64,000 nucleotides of DNA from Brevipalpus yothersi (Eukaryota > Arthropoda > Arachnida > Trombidiformes > Tenuipalpidae). Made by a program: the position numbers and the translations under genes. Of the stretch, positions 12,814 to 23,907 are shown in pieces (position 1 is the first letter of the stretch; the number at the start of each line of letters is the position of its first letter). The notes under the pieces were generated by a model. That model saw nothing but the letters and a program-made list of their open reading frames with translations, searched no databases and was not told the origin of the DNA. The DNA lies in assembly GCA_003956705.1 (NCBI GenBank), contig QZCP01000123.1:118328-182327 (forward strand). The letters are read 5' to 3'.

Positions 12814-14078
12814 AGTTTGCATTGAACTTTGAAATTCTATTCAAAACTGATGCAATTTTAAAGCGCCAAGAACCTTTTCAAGTGATAAAGAAAGAAAAAT
12901 GCTCAGTTTGTGTGAATGTTGTTCAGAGTTATTATTCTTATGAGAAATAAGAAAATTTATTTTATAACAAGAATTTCAAAATTTATTCTTCGGGATAGCT
13001 TGTTTGGTATTCAATGAATTCAATCGATCTTTCTCGCGTTTTCCTAACAACTTTTGCCAACGAGTTCATCGAAGTTATCAACTGGTAGTTTCAGATTCCT
13101 TCACATAACGAGTCGATTTAAATACTAATTCTCTAATTCACTAATTCTCAGAATCAACTCTCTTAACCAGCAATTCTCGATGTAGTTTTCAAATTCCAGC
13201 CACAAGTTGTCAGCGATCTGTTCAACATTTAGCTTTGTCAAACTTTGTCGACAATACAATACTGTGAGTAACTAACAAACTTGCGTCTGTATGATTGGGT
13301 ACGATGATGCTGCAACTATAACTGACTCAAATTTAAGCAAGCAAATTTTCCGAATCAGTTAATAATGAAAGTCACCTTCATTCTCTCACAACTTTTCATC
13401 CGAAACTTTCACAATCTAGAACTTATCGAATATAATCCTATTTTTAAGATCCTAGTGCCACCTTGTGCCACATTGATCATGATGCTTTTTACTTGCTCTT
13501 GTCAAGTGCAAGTCAAATCAGTTTTAAATCAAAATCTCAATCAAATTGAGATGCTTGCTGGTAATTCATTGATGATTGTGAAAGTTTTATTTAATCATAT
13601 TCATGCATGTCCCGATTGGTATATATATTGTATATTATTTGATTGATGCCCACCCTAAGATTTGAATAGTTAACCATTGAGTGTGCATTTGAAAAGCATA
13701 TTGTATTGTGTTGATTTGAGAAAGGAGAATCTTTCTTCTTCTTTTAATAAGCCTTACTCATACCAACTGATAAACTCGTTCCATTCCCAGAAATGCATTA
13801 GATTTTGTTTTTGTGATCCTCTTTTTTTTCCTCCATGTGTACTTGAATTTGAATGTATTATTAGATCTTCAAAGTTTATTTTAGCTATTGATTTGAATCA
13901 ATATTTGGTCCATAATCTCAATCGAGAGTGCAAGTTCTGGTGAAATAGAACTTCCAATCGATAAGTGGCTCATCTGATTGCATTTCCTTTTCTCGCATTT
14001 CAATGTGGTTCATCGTTTTTATATATTAGCCAGATGTGTGTCCTAATGTTGCTGTGGTGTTGATTAAAATAAGTGATT
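12814..14078. other. Intergenic stretch between CERT and BTBD7
   Basis: AT-rich. Open frames at 13365-13646 and 13677-13943 look random: no splice support, no family motif. It should contain the CERT 3' UTR and the BTBD7 promoter, but no clear TATA box or poly(A) signal was assigned. Confidence 0.5.
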
Positions 14079-17000
14079 ATGGGTAATGGTGGGTCGAGTT
14101 ATGGGTCCATATCCAATGTTGACTCAGTTAATCGCTACTCACGGAGTCAAACCATCACTTCGTGGTCATCATTATCTAATGCCAATAATCCTACTGATGA
14201 TGTGGATGCTGGAGACTTAGCTTTACACTTGGTTGGCTCCAATAGTGCAAGAATGGTTCCTGTTGGATCAGTGAGTGGTGAACATGTTGTCAAAAAGAGA
14301 CGTAATTTGGCATCATTTGCCACTTTGCGTCGAAAATTGGGACGAAAAACGAAGCGATCATCTCGAACTCATGATCATGGTCAAGTGATGAAGGAATTTA
14401 TCAATTCTTGGACCACAAGAGATATTGCCCAGCTAGTTGAGCAATATGATGCTGTGAGTTAAACTAAATTGTGTGCTCGCTTATTCCTGAAAATTCATTA
14501 TTATCTTATCTCCCTTTTTCTGGTCATAGGAATCCATAATAAAGGTGAGCTTAATTTATTCTTCAATGTTGACTTCCTGGGTCTAAATTTAACTTTCTCT
14601 ATCATTCATATTAGAGTGTATAAATTCTAATCTAAAGTGTTTAACAACTCATTTTCTATTCTAATCTAGGAATTACATCTTCAAGCTGAGATAGCAAGAC
14701 CATCTGCTTCCACAGTTGCTCAAGATTTAGCTGAAATTTTTGACACCAATTATGTTGCCGATTCTTACCTATTTTTCGAAGGACATTCGTTTCCTGTCCA
14801 TAAAGCGATTGTTTGTGTTCGTTGTCCTCTATTCCGTGAGCTTTTGGGAAAGGTGAACGAATTTGGTGCTCAAGTAAACGTTTCACTTGATGTTCCTGGC
14901 TTGAGACCTGATTTTTTCTTAGATCTTCTACGCTATCTATACTCCGGTGAATTATATCCGTCGTCCGCAATGCTCCATCCTCAAACCTATGATTCAATCT
15001 TGATGAGATTGAGTGATAAAGTTCCCAATTCTTTGGAACGAGATCTCAGAACTCTTTTCGAAACCGGGCTCTACTCCGATGCAATTCTAGTTTTCAACTC
15101 TCCGACGAAGACTCACTTCAAAAAGTGTCGAGCTTGCTCGGACCAAAACGAATTCTCATGTCATGCGGTTGTACTCGCTTCAAGGTCCACTTTTTTCCGT
15201 AATATGATTATTCGCCATCAAAAACGATTTCTCGAGCTTCAAAATGCTTCCCAAGACTCCATAAATACGGCTAACCAAAAAATCCGAATAGTTATTGATG
15301 AATCAATTATTCCACGTCGCTTTGGACGAATTATTCTTCACTGTATATATCGTGACTATAATGAGCTCGCATCTCTTTTACCAGGATGTGTATGTAAATG
15401 TCAAACTGGTGAACCAATTCAAGCAACCACATCCAGTAAGTATACGCGCTATTTTCTCATTTGATTTGGTGTAAGTAACCGAATTTTTTTTCCTCTCAGA
15501 ATATTCAAATCCTTGCTCATCCAGTGGTCCAACTGCTTCCTCAATGACTGTGTATGCGAAAGAAATCATGGAACTCTATGAGATAGGTCGATTCTTGGAA
15601 CTGGACTCACTAGTTCAAGGATGTGAAGATATGATTCTTGACTCATTGACACTTGATAATCTTGTTCCAATCTTGAAATGGAGTGAGCAGCCTCATGGAT
15701 CACTATGGGTGAAGAGACAAGCATTATGTTTCCTTCGAGAAGAGTTTTCGGTTGTTGCTTCATCCAGTACCTTATATGATCTGGACGCATCTCATTTGAA
15801 AGAAGTGATAAAATCTGACTATTTACAAGCTAGTGAACTTGAAGTGCTACAAGCATTGATTAAATGGGGGGAAAATAAATTGATGAGAAAAATGGAAGAA
15901 CGAGGTAAGGAAGCAACTGGCAGCCGTTTCAAATTTTGATAATCACCTTTTAACTAATTTTCTCTATTCAATCCTTTTTCAGAGCCAAATGTTACCAGTC
16001 AAACATCGCATAGTCTTCGTCATGGTTTTCGTAAAAGAGAGCTAAATGATGAAGATTTGCGTGACACTATCTCTGAACTGATGCCTTTAGTCCGTATTGG
16101 TCACATAATCCCACCTGACAGTGAAACTTTGGCCAATGCTATCAAGAGGGGACTTGTTAGCATTTTACCCCCTTACATGCTCGAGGAAAATAATATTCCA
16201 TCCTATCCGAGAGGTCTTGCCTGTTGGATTCGAGGTCGTAGTCCAGAATTATTTATTAAGCCAAGATACTTTACCCCTTACGTTGAGGAGGCTCGAAACG
16301 TCCTAGAATCTCGACTGACTCGTCCAAACGAAACCATCTTCAATCGATCTTCCCGGTCTCCTCAGCAACCTGATACTCTGTATATGGTGGAGGAAATTAA
16401 CAATGGTGCCCATGGCTCAGATAACTACAGTACGACCCCATCTTTTACTGATATTAACTCAGACGAAAGCATGCTTCTAAATCAATTACCTGTGCTTCAA
16501 GAGAGAGTGATCACCCTCATGCAGCAAAGAATGTTAGAACTTGAGAGATATATTTCGACATCCCGGGATTTGGATTTAATTCCCAACAAAAATGAGATCA
16601 CTCATTATCTGAAATTACGTGTCGTTCGAGAATTCGCTCTTCCTGATACAGCTGCCTCAGTGCTCAATTTTGTGGAAAAAGCTCCGACCTATTCTAGATT
16701 AGGACCCGCTCATTGGGAATTGAGCGGCTCACGAGATACATCAACTCTCTCCCAACATTTGTCTTGCTCTGACATCGCTGACCGATCTCTTAGAGTGAAG
16801 CAAGATGTTTACAGTCATGCTTCTGAGCTCAACATTGCTGATCTGAACTTGGACTCAATGAATCTCAATCCATCTCAATCAGGGCTGTTTCGCAGCAATA
16901 CCAGCCTTGTTTGTGAGGTGAATTTTAATTTTAATTTCTATTGAATCATCTCTTTATAATCTCAACTGACGATCTTTATTCTTTCTAGGAACGAGAATCT

Positions 17001-17153
17001 CACTATCAACGCCTAAGTGAACTGGCCCCTGATATAGCTATGACCTCCACTCCAGACCAGATTAATCTTCGTGGACGATCTCGCCCCTCCCTGTATTTAT
17101 ATGAATCAAGATCCTCACTTCCTAGACGCTCAAGATCTAAATCAAATCATTGA
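14079..17153 (+). CDS. BTBD7: BTB/POZ domain-containing protein 7
   Basis: In vertebrates BTBD7 regulates epithelial cell-adhesion dynamics and branching; its molecular role is not well defined. Six exons: 14079-14453, 14530-14544, 14670-15435, 15500-15904, 15983-16917 and 16989-17153, giving 886 residues (human about 1132, with a longer low-complexity tail). Start chosen at 14079 because it yields MGNGGSSYG, an N-terminal Gly compatible with myristoylation and matching the family's MG start. A basic stretch follows (KKRRNLASFATLRRKLGRKTK), then HDHGQVMKEFINSWTTRDI. The first BTB contains FPVHKAIVCVRCPLFRELL, the second contains FSCHAVVLASRSTFFRNM and IVIDESIIPRRFGRIILHC, and a BACK-like region contains LVQGCEDMILDSLTLDNLVP. 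VPVLR-type conservation continues to PDTLYMVEE. The tail keeps LAPDIA. Exon 2 is only 15 bases. An AATAAA lies at 17337-17342. Confidence 0.95.
14530..14544 (+). other. 15-base microexon of BTBD7
   Basis: The sequence TCATAG|GAATCCATAATAAAG|GTGAGC reads Glu-Ser-Ile-Ile-Lys in phase 0. It fills exactly the gap between QYDA and ELHLQAEIARP expected from the vertebrate protein. Skipping it also preserves the frame, so it could be alternatively used. Confidence 0.85.
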
Positions 17154-17336
17154 TACACGAATGGCTCTTGACCAGTCGCTCTGTTTAGTCTTCCTTCTTC
17201 ATCCTCGAACTCGACACTGCCACTGTTACATGAACTCACTTGTTTAAGAATAGTTTTCAAAACTATCAATTGCGAACTATCTCCCCCTCTTCTGGGAGAC
17301 ATATTGGAAACTATCGACTTTGTTGATAATTTCTCT

Positions 17337-17342
17337 AATAAA
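17337..17342 (+). terminator. Poly(A) signal AATAAA, probably of BTBD7
   Basis: Canonical hexamer 184 bases after the BTBD7 stop codon, same strand. Usage inferred from position only. Confidence 0.5.
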
Positions 17343-19490
17343 ATTTCAGTTAATTCTGAAGCCATCCATCTCACCGTCCATTTCGAGAAACACTTTCTAG
17401 GTCAATACGGACTATTAACCTTCTCTAGAAAGACTTTTTCTATCTTCAGAATCTCTTAATTTAGTTTTTCTGACAAACTGTGAGTTGAAAATCTCAACTA
17501 TCGGAAATTCACATTTAGAAATAGACCCTTATCCAAACACCTTCGGGAAAATTTTTCAAAAGATAGGTGTAAAAATTCCTCTCAATTTCCATGAGATATG
17601 ATGAGAATTCTATCAAATAATTCAGCGATAAATCCTAAAAAAAGATGTGACTCGTAATGTCAATATACCACTCGGAAGAGTTACCCCTCCAGTAACCTCC
17701 TAATTTGAAGGTAGATTCCTCTTTATTTATTGGCCGAGGCATGGAAGAAAAGAATTTCTGATATCCACATAATGCTTCTCACTCTTAAAAATCACAACCC
17801 TCTTAATTTCTTTGAAAAAGAATGAATATAGGGTTTGAAAAATTCATCTCTCCTTTCATGATAAGGACACACACCTTCGAAGTTAGTTCATGTCGCCCGT
17901 TTACGGTAAAAGACACAAAATAAGTATGAACATCACTTCTGGGCTGAAACGCGGATCGGATAAGCATGTATATAGAGAGAAGAGCATGCATCGAATATTG
18001 ATGATTGTATTCACGATATTCTGAGACTTTTGCCTTGAGAAACAAAGAAAGAAAGAACAAATTTCTTGTCACTAATGTTAGCTATAAAAAGTTCTTTCGC
18101 TCTTTCATGAATCTGAAAACGGATGAGGATCGAATTTCCAATCTCATCAGATCTTGGACTGGCTTGGAGAGTGATCAGATCATTTTAGAAGATTTATAAA
18201 TTTAACCTCACGTTTCCGATGATTTCTTTCAATATATCAACTAAATTATCGTATTTTGCCTTGGAAATTCAACAAAAAATATATGAATACGTAGAAAAAT
18301 GAAATAAACTGATGGGGATGAGGGTAAAGGTGTTCTAAGATCAGTCGAAAATAATGTTTAGAGTAACCCGAAAATCAGTTTCAATTCAGTTTAACACAAA
18401 AAGTGTTTCAATTTTTTTACAGTTGAGAGATAATTGAAATCGTTATGATGCACAAAAGTTGAAGCGATTCGAAACTTCTACTTTGAATACTGAAATCCAT
18501 GACTCAAGAAAGTATGTCTAGAGAGAAGGATCACTTCGGACCTATTTTACATTAAATTGGACCTTCATCAGATTCTTTACAGCAATTGCTGTCTACGGAA
18601 ATTGTCTTCCTGGGAAAATTGAAGCTATCCAGCGTCAACAGCTTTGCACAGTCACAAAATATCAAAACCACGGTCTAAAGAGGAAGCTTGATCTTTACTG
18701 AGAATCTGAATCGAACAAAATTTTTTGATCCTATTCTTTGTTGGATTGTACAATTCAATAACTTGAGGAAGATCACCTGCTGATAGATCAGTTCCCTGTG
18801 ACAAAAGGCAACGGCTGTAAAATCTGTATATGATCGGTGAAAGAGAAATGTTCGTGTGAATAATTACTCTGACTACCTTGCATCTCACATGTGAAAATCC
18901 CAATAATTGTTTTCAGAAAAATTCACCTTCTCCATTTGATGTGATACTTTTACCTATGCTTACTTGAAACACAGTTGGCTGCTGATCTTGGAAAACTTAT
19001 CAAGGCGTCACAGCATGAAGAAGAAGTCGAAAAATGCAATGGTTCGTTTACTTCCGGTCTCGATGGTGGAACTAATTCCACTAATATTGACTAAATATTT
19101 CGAAATAATTTATTCTTCGGACAATATTTCTTGATACTGGTCAAGGTTTGTGATCATCAATTGATTAGGAGAAATTTTTTTAAATTATAAATCTTCTCCA
19201 AGAATCATAGGATGATGACTTAAATTACCTTTCAAGCAATAAAATCGAAAAATCTCCACATCTAAGTGATCTAATTTTTGTCTTATCTATAGAGAAAGTA
19301 TGATGAAGGTGTGCAAGTAGCTTATCGTTATATTCTCAAAATACATATACTGATGTTCACACATCATATACACATCCGTCTTAAGGTCCTAAGAGAGAGA
19401 AAAAGAGAGAATCATTGAGGTGATTAGTAGTCTAAGCGAAGTGAAAATCCCTCTCAATTGAAGGTGACAGGGAAACCATCAGCCAAGGCA
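17343..19490. other. Intergenic stretch with possible orphan exons
   Basis: Mostly featureless. Two minus-strand fragments have protein-like composition: about 17374-17147, and about 18808-18707, the latter between a TTTTGTCACAG acceptor and a GTAAAG donor. Neither gives a recognisable family, and joining them would need a 1.3-kb intron. They are left unannotated as genes. Confidence 0.35.
18975..19077 (+). CDS. Possible orphan terminal exon, unrecognised
   Basis: After an ACACAG acceptor the frame reads LAADLGKLIKASQHEEEVEK, continues with a Gly/Ser/Thr/Asn-rich tail and stops at TAA. The amphipathic, charged start looks like real protein, and the opposite strand reads poorly. No upstream exon could be connected, so it may be the last exon of an undetected gene, a relic, or chance. 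Confidence 0.25.
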
Positions 19491-19498
19491 GTATAAAA
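19491..19498 (+). promoter_or_regulatory. TATA box of the Gly-Lys-Lys peptide gene
   Basis: GTATAAAA about 110 bases before the start codon. Transcription would begin near 19520-19530, leaving a short 5' UTR. Consistent with a highly expressed secreted-peptide gene. Confidence 0.5.
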
Positions 19499-19598
19499 TC
19501 TGAGACATTGAATTTTTGAAACTTTATTGTGACTTAGCAGTTGGAAAAAAAAGGTACGTTAATGTGATCCTATTTCGTTTTTTTTCAACACTACAAAA

Positions 19599-19913
19599 AT
19601 GAGACTAATTTTTGTGATCGTTCTAATATTGGTAATGAGTGTTCTAATTGAATCAATGGTGCCTCATGGTTATCCAGTGGTCCTCAAGAAGAAAGCTGTA
19701 GGTGCCAAAAAGTTGACTCTTCTTCAAAAAGCGGCTCTGGCCAAAATTTTAGGTGCTAAAAAGGGTGCCATCGGAAAGAAGGCATTGATTGGCAAGAAGG
19801 CTTTGATTGGTAAAAAAGTGATCGGAAAAAAGGTGATTGGTAAGAAAATTGTTGGAGGTAAATTGAAGAAGAAAGCTTTGTTGGGAAAGAAGCATCTTCT
19901 CTATCTTGGATAA
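19599..19913 (+). CDS. Small secreted Gly-Lys-Lys repeat peptide
   Basis: 104 residues, single exon. Residues 1 to about 20 form a typical signal peptide (MRLIFVIVLILVMSVLIES), so the product is secreted. The mature part is extremely basic and has almost no acidic residues. Its second half is built from four- and five-residue repeats of the type ALIGKK / VIGKK (AIGKKALIGKKALIGKK and on), alternating hydrophobic pairs with Lys pairs, and it lacks cysteine. Such a pattern can form a cationic amphipathic helix, as in linear antimicrobial peptides, but repeated GKK motifs also suit adhesive, silk-like or processed-peptide roles. No family is recognised. An upstream TATA box and a start after a clean A-rich context (CAAAAATG) support real expression. 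Confidence 0.75.
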   Translation: MRLIFVIVLILVMSVLIESMVPHGYPVVLKKKAVGAKKLTLLQKAALAKILGAKKGAIGKKALIGKKALIGKKVIGKKVIGKKIVGGKLKKKALLGKKHLLYLG

Positions 19914-20462
19914 GTGTTCTACGAGATGATGGTCTGATTTCTCACATCGATTTTAATACGTTTGGAAATACTTCCCATCGGAATTCAATGATCAATTCAA
20001 TAACGTTTTTTTATGTGTCTCTCAACAACAACAATAATCCAGATTATGACAAAGATTGAGTATTTCTCACCTCTCACCTCTCCTCTTCTCAGCTTTAGTG
20101 TAGTTTCAATCAAACAAAATAAGATTAATGACCAAATTTTGCTCCAATTTTGACTTAACCCCTCATCAAGATGACTCGACCTACACCTTGGGGTACAGAA
20201 TCAACTCTCATAACACTTTTTTTTCTGTTCCGAAATAGACACTTTTTTGCCTGAATATTATGATTATCATTATTATTATAGAAAAATGCAAGTGTGTAAC
20301 AAGATTCTAATCGATTATGATTCTATCTTATTTCATGTGAATAACTTGATGACACTATATATATATAAATATTGTCATGTAAATTGGGGGGAGTTTTCTC
20401 ATCAGAAAAAGGGAATTTAAAAGTTATTTTGTTCTAAAAATCGAAGAAAGAATTCACTTCTT
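19914..20462. other. Intergenic stretch, no gene seen
   Basis: 3' flank of the Gly-Lys-Lys peptide gene, AT-rich with a short TATATA run near 20357. No coding exon or repeat copy was recognised. Confidence 0.5.
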
Positions 20463-21085
20463 AATCTTTTTTGTTAAGCGTTCTCTATATTGTGAAAATT
20501 TGTTCATTTTTCGAGACTTGCTACATCGTTCGTAATGTCGCGCTTCACGGGCAAGTGATTCAAGTGATTCAGATCACGAAGCGATGAATTGTCGATCGTT
20601 GAAGTAACATTTACCTCTGTCTGATCTCTTTCGTCTTCATGAAATAAACTTTATTCCATATCATGTGGATAAACGATTTCTTTTTCATTTTCTTCGATAT
20701 CCTATTTGACGTAACTTTACATCTCGTGTTAATGTTTAGGACAAATTGTTGACTTTCCTCGACTAATCGCACGAATTGCCATTGCTTTACCCTTTTTCAT
20801 GGAAGTTCGTCAACCTGGAAGTCCATTCGAAATCGATCCCTTTCGATTTTCGTCATTCTCACCGACATCATATACCGATTTCAACAAAAGAGACATTGTT
20901 GGAAACCTAAAACAATCATTGTCTCTTTATTGGCACCATTTTAACATGTTTGTCTGATCAGAGATCGAAGAGAAAGAGAGAGAGAGACTCTCTTAATGTT
21001 TAACCCTTCAAAAAACAATCAACGATGTTATTCAATTGGCTCAATTCATGGTCATGATCTATTAAAAATGGATTTTTCTCTCACA
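20463..21085. repeat. Duplicated block, upstream copy (A plus B)
   Basis: Block A (about 20463-20957) is repeated at about 24005-24507 with high identity over roughly 500 bases. Block B (about 20957-21085, starting near GATCAGAGATCGAAGAG) recurs at about 23908-24001 and 24507-24657. Block A contains an AATAAA at 20643-20648, which is also present in the downstream copy. The two copies flank the laminin gamma-like gene. Confidence 0.85.
20740..20953 (+). CDS. Possible orphan terminal exon inside duplicated block A
   Basis: After a GTTTAG acceptor the frame stays open for about 70 codons, starting GQIVDFPRLIARIAIALPFF and ending HHFNMFV before TGA. The paralogous copy at 24320-24508 keeps the last 50 or so codons open, with a 12-base in-frame insertion, but its upstream part has a stop and the acceptor G is missing. 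All differences I see within the shared frame change the amino acid, which argues against selection to preserve a protein. No family recognised. It could be the end of a lost gene or simply an open frame in a young duplication. Confidence 0.25.
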
Positions 21086-21087
21086 AT

Positions 21088-21150
21088 TCCTTCAACTAAT
21101 ACCACGACTACTACATCTGAAATGAAGACTCCATGCAAATCTGAGCGGGG
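21088..21150 (+). pseudogene. Fragment copied from the PEAK-family gene coding exon
   Basis: About 60 bases closely match 27788-27850 within exon 1 of the pseudokinase gene: both encode PSTNTTTTTS followed by a Met/Lys-Thr-Pro-Cys-Lys-Glu-Arg segment. It sits immediately after block B, so a rearrangement has placed a piece of a downstream gene's exon here. It has no independent start or splice sites and is flanked by a CT run. Confidence 0.7.
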
Positions 21151-21548
21151 TGTTCTCTCTCTCTCTCTCTCTTTCTCTCTCTTTCCCAGAAGTGTAGGCC
21201 GTATATTAGCCTACGCAAATTTTGATAACTTGCAGTACCTGTTGTATTTTTTGAGGCACTCTAAACGAAAAAAAGGTAAATACAGTATTGAGTCTCTCTT
21301 CGACTCACTCAGTGGCCATCGAGTCAATTCCTTATGTGGTAAAATGGTAAGCCAAACTGGTCTGTTAGTGTTCAATTTTGTTGCTGGTAAATAGTAAAAT
21401 GAGCCAATATTCGAGATGTCCATGATCTCCTCGTTAAACAGGTCATCGTGAACAAAAATTACATTATTTTTTTTCGTTACCTATTGCTCAGGGCTCGATG
21501 CTAGTCTAGAATTTTTGACGATTGAAAATCCATTCTTTATCTACGAAG
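21151..21548. other. Upstream flank of the laminin gamma-like gene
   Basis: A CT-rich run (about 21154-21185) and AT-rich sequence. No laminin N-terminal domain exon or additional epidermal-growth-factor-like exon was found here or in the preceding 1.5 kb. Confidence 0.5.
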
Positions 21549-23889
21549 ATGATGAATTCTTACCCATTTTTCCTTCTACTAACATGTTTATTACTTCTCC
21601 TCCAAATCGAAATCTGTTACAATGATCAAACTTTCGGTCATGAACTGTTCAACAGTGAGGCCATTGCTTTGGCCAGTGGATTTGGTGGTCATAATGTGGA
21701 CAAAGAACTTTTGGGCAATTCTCATGATCGCCATCGTCGTGCTGTGTGTGAGTGTAACGTAATTGGTTCAGTTAATTTGACTTGTGATACAATCACTGGC
21801 CAATGTTATTGTCATCCTGGAGTGGAAGGATTAAATTGTGATCGATGTATGGCTTTCCATTATGGATTCTCAGAGCGAGGCTGTGAAAAATGTGAATGTG
21901 ATCCGTTAGGCTCAAAGTGAGTGAAATATTTCTGTAACAAAAACATTTTCCTAATTTTTCGAATATCAATAATTTTTTCGAAATCTCTGTTTCTTTATCA
22001 TCTCTTCAAGATCACCACAATGTGCACCCAATGGACAATGTGATTGCTTACCCAACATTGAAGGAAGACGTTGTGAACGATGTCGTGAAAATATGTACAA
22101 TCGGGAACAAGGTTGCGTTGAGTGTCCACCATGTTACGGTTTGGTACAGGACATTGTCAACATTCATCGAAGCAAATTGAATTCTCTTCGAAATCTGCTC
22201 GATGAAATAGCTAGCAAGCCAACTGAAGTTGAAGATAATACTTTTGGAGCTCAACTGCAAGAACTATTGGATCGAATTAATCGTTTGACTGACGAAGTTC
22301 GTCGACTTGGTGGCGAAGAGCAGGCCCTGTTGACTGATCTGCTTGAAATGAAAAATCGTTTGGCCAATGTGTGGAGTATGACCCATCAGATAGAGAATAG
22401 ACTTGGTGAATTGGGCTCAATGGTTGCTCGAGGTAAAAACAATATGACACAGGCTGAAAATTTGATAATACGAGTTGAGAGTACTTATTTAACCGCAAAG
22501 CGTACCTATGAAACTGAGGGTCGAAGTGCTTTGCAAAAAGCACGCGAAAGATTTGCTCGATTTGGACAACAATCAACCAGAATGACTCAAATCAGTAGAG
22601 AAGCGATGGCTTTGGCCCAGAAGCATATTGAAGATGCAAATCGTATTGAACAGCTTGTGAAAGAAGCGTTGAACAATTCGGAAACAGCTTACAATCTAGT
22701 CAAGGAAGCGGTTGGAATTCATTCATCAAATCGTGCAGAACTTCTTCAAGTTGAAGAACAAGTGAAAAAAACTAAAGATCTACTAGAAAGAACTGAGAAA
22801 GCCTCGAATGATGCATTTGCTGAGGCTACGAGAGTTCGAGAGGAAGCAATCAGACTTTTGACCGATGCAAAATCCATAAATTTCCCATTCATCGATGCTG
22901 CCAAGATCAAAGCTGAAGCTAATAATTTGATTGAGCAAGCTCGATTAATCATGCAAGATGCTGAAAAACTTCTCAGCAGATATACTAATGTTTTGGCGGG
23001 AACTCAGATTGAGCTTGCTGATTTACGTGTTCTTCTCCAAAAAGCAATCGATCAACAAGCTGAGACCGCTCGACTTCTGTTGATTGTGGAAGCTTCTCTC
23101 AATTCTGCTAAAGATGCTGCATCTTCAGCGAATTCAACTCTCCTACAAGCCCAAAATACTTTGACCACTCTTGAACAATTCGATACATCAGTCCAACGAA
23201 GTCGAGATGCAGCACGTGAATCGATGAACAAGATTCCAGCGATTCGAGAATTAATACAGAATGCTGATGCAAGAACTGAGCAGAGTATGCAAGCACTTCT
23301 GCAGGCTCAAAAAGATGCTCTGAATGCCAAAGATTCGGCCAAAGATGCCAAAGTGATCGCTGAGAGTGCTGCCGAAGATGCCAAACGGATTCGAGATGAT
23401 GCTGAGATGACCCGGAAGAGAGCTCAAAAGATGCGAGCAGATTCGGATGCTTTGAATGCGACCATAGTCGAGAATGAACAAAGGATATATAAGCTGGAAA
23501 TCAAATCGGAAAATGATGGAAAATTGGCACAAGAGATTGGTGAACGAGCAAATCAGGCCAAAACATCGGCCGATGAGGCACGTCGAAAAATAAAGTTGGC
23601 TATGGAGATGATAAATCAAATAAATCGAGCTCTTGAGGGTTTGGGTCCTGTTGATGCAGCTCAATTGGCTGAATTGGAGAAAAGATTGCGAGAAGCTGAG
23701 GAAGAATTGAGATCAGCTGATTTGAATAATCGTACAGATGCTCTCATTAAGGCACGAGATCGTCAGAAAGCTATGATTGATAATCTTGCCATTGATCTGG
23801 ACTTCTTGCGTGCTGAAGTTGCCAATATTAAGGCAATCAGTGAAGCTATTCCAAAAGAATGTCTCAGAAAAATAAGACTAGAACCTTGA
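21549..23889 (+). CDS. Short secreted laminin gamma-like chain
   Basis: Laminin gamma chains form the coiled-coil heterotrimer of basement membranes. Two exons, 21549-21916 and 22011-23889 (phase 2 junction), give 748 residues against about 1600 for a full gamma chain. The protein begins with a signal peptide (MMNSYPFFLLLTCLLLLLQ), then a linker ending in a basic RHRR site. About two laminin EGF-like repeats follow (CECNVIGSVNLTCDTITGQC; CAPNGQCDCLPNIEGRRCERC). After ECPPCYGLVQDIVNIHRSKL comes a roughly 580-residue coiled coil corresponding to gamma domains II and I. The LN domain, the L4 domain and most EGF repeats are missing. The C-terminus keeps the family's Cys (IPKEC) used for the disulfide to the beta chain, and a Glu seven residues later as in laminin gamma-1, where that Glu is needed for integrin binding. 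The start at 21549 is the first ATG and immediately gives the signal peptide. Confidence 0.88.
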
Positions 23890-23907
23890 TAGATTTTTTT
23901 ATCTATG

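Noticed and set aside
13365..13943. Two plus-strand frames between CERT and BTBD7
   Set aside because: No family motif, no splice partners, composition like translated AT-rich spacer.
17147..17374. Minus-strand frame overlapping the 3' end of BTBD7
   Set aside because: Composition is plausible but it starts without ATG, could not be joined to other exons and has no known motif.
22093..23889. Laminin-like coiled coil as a myosin or SMC-type protein
   Set aside because: Preceded by laminin EGF repeats and the PPCYGLVQD block, and ends with the gamma-chain Cys and Glu.
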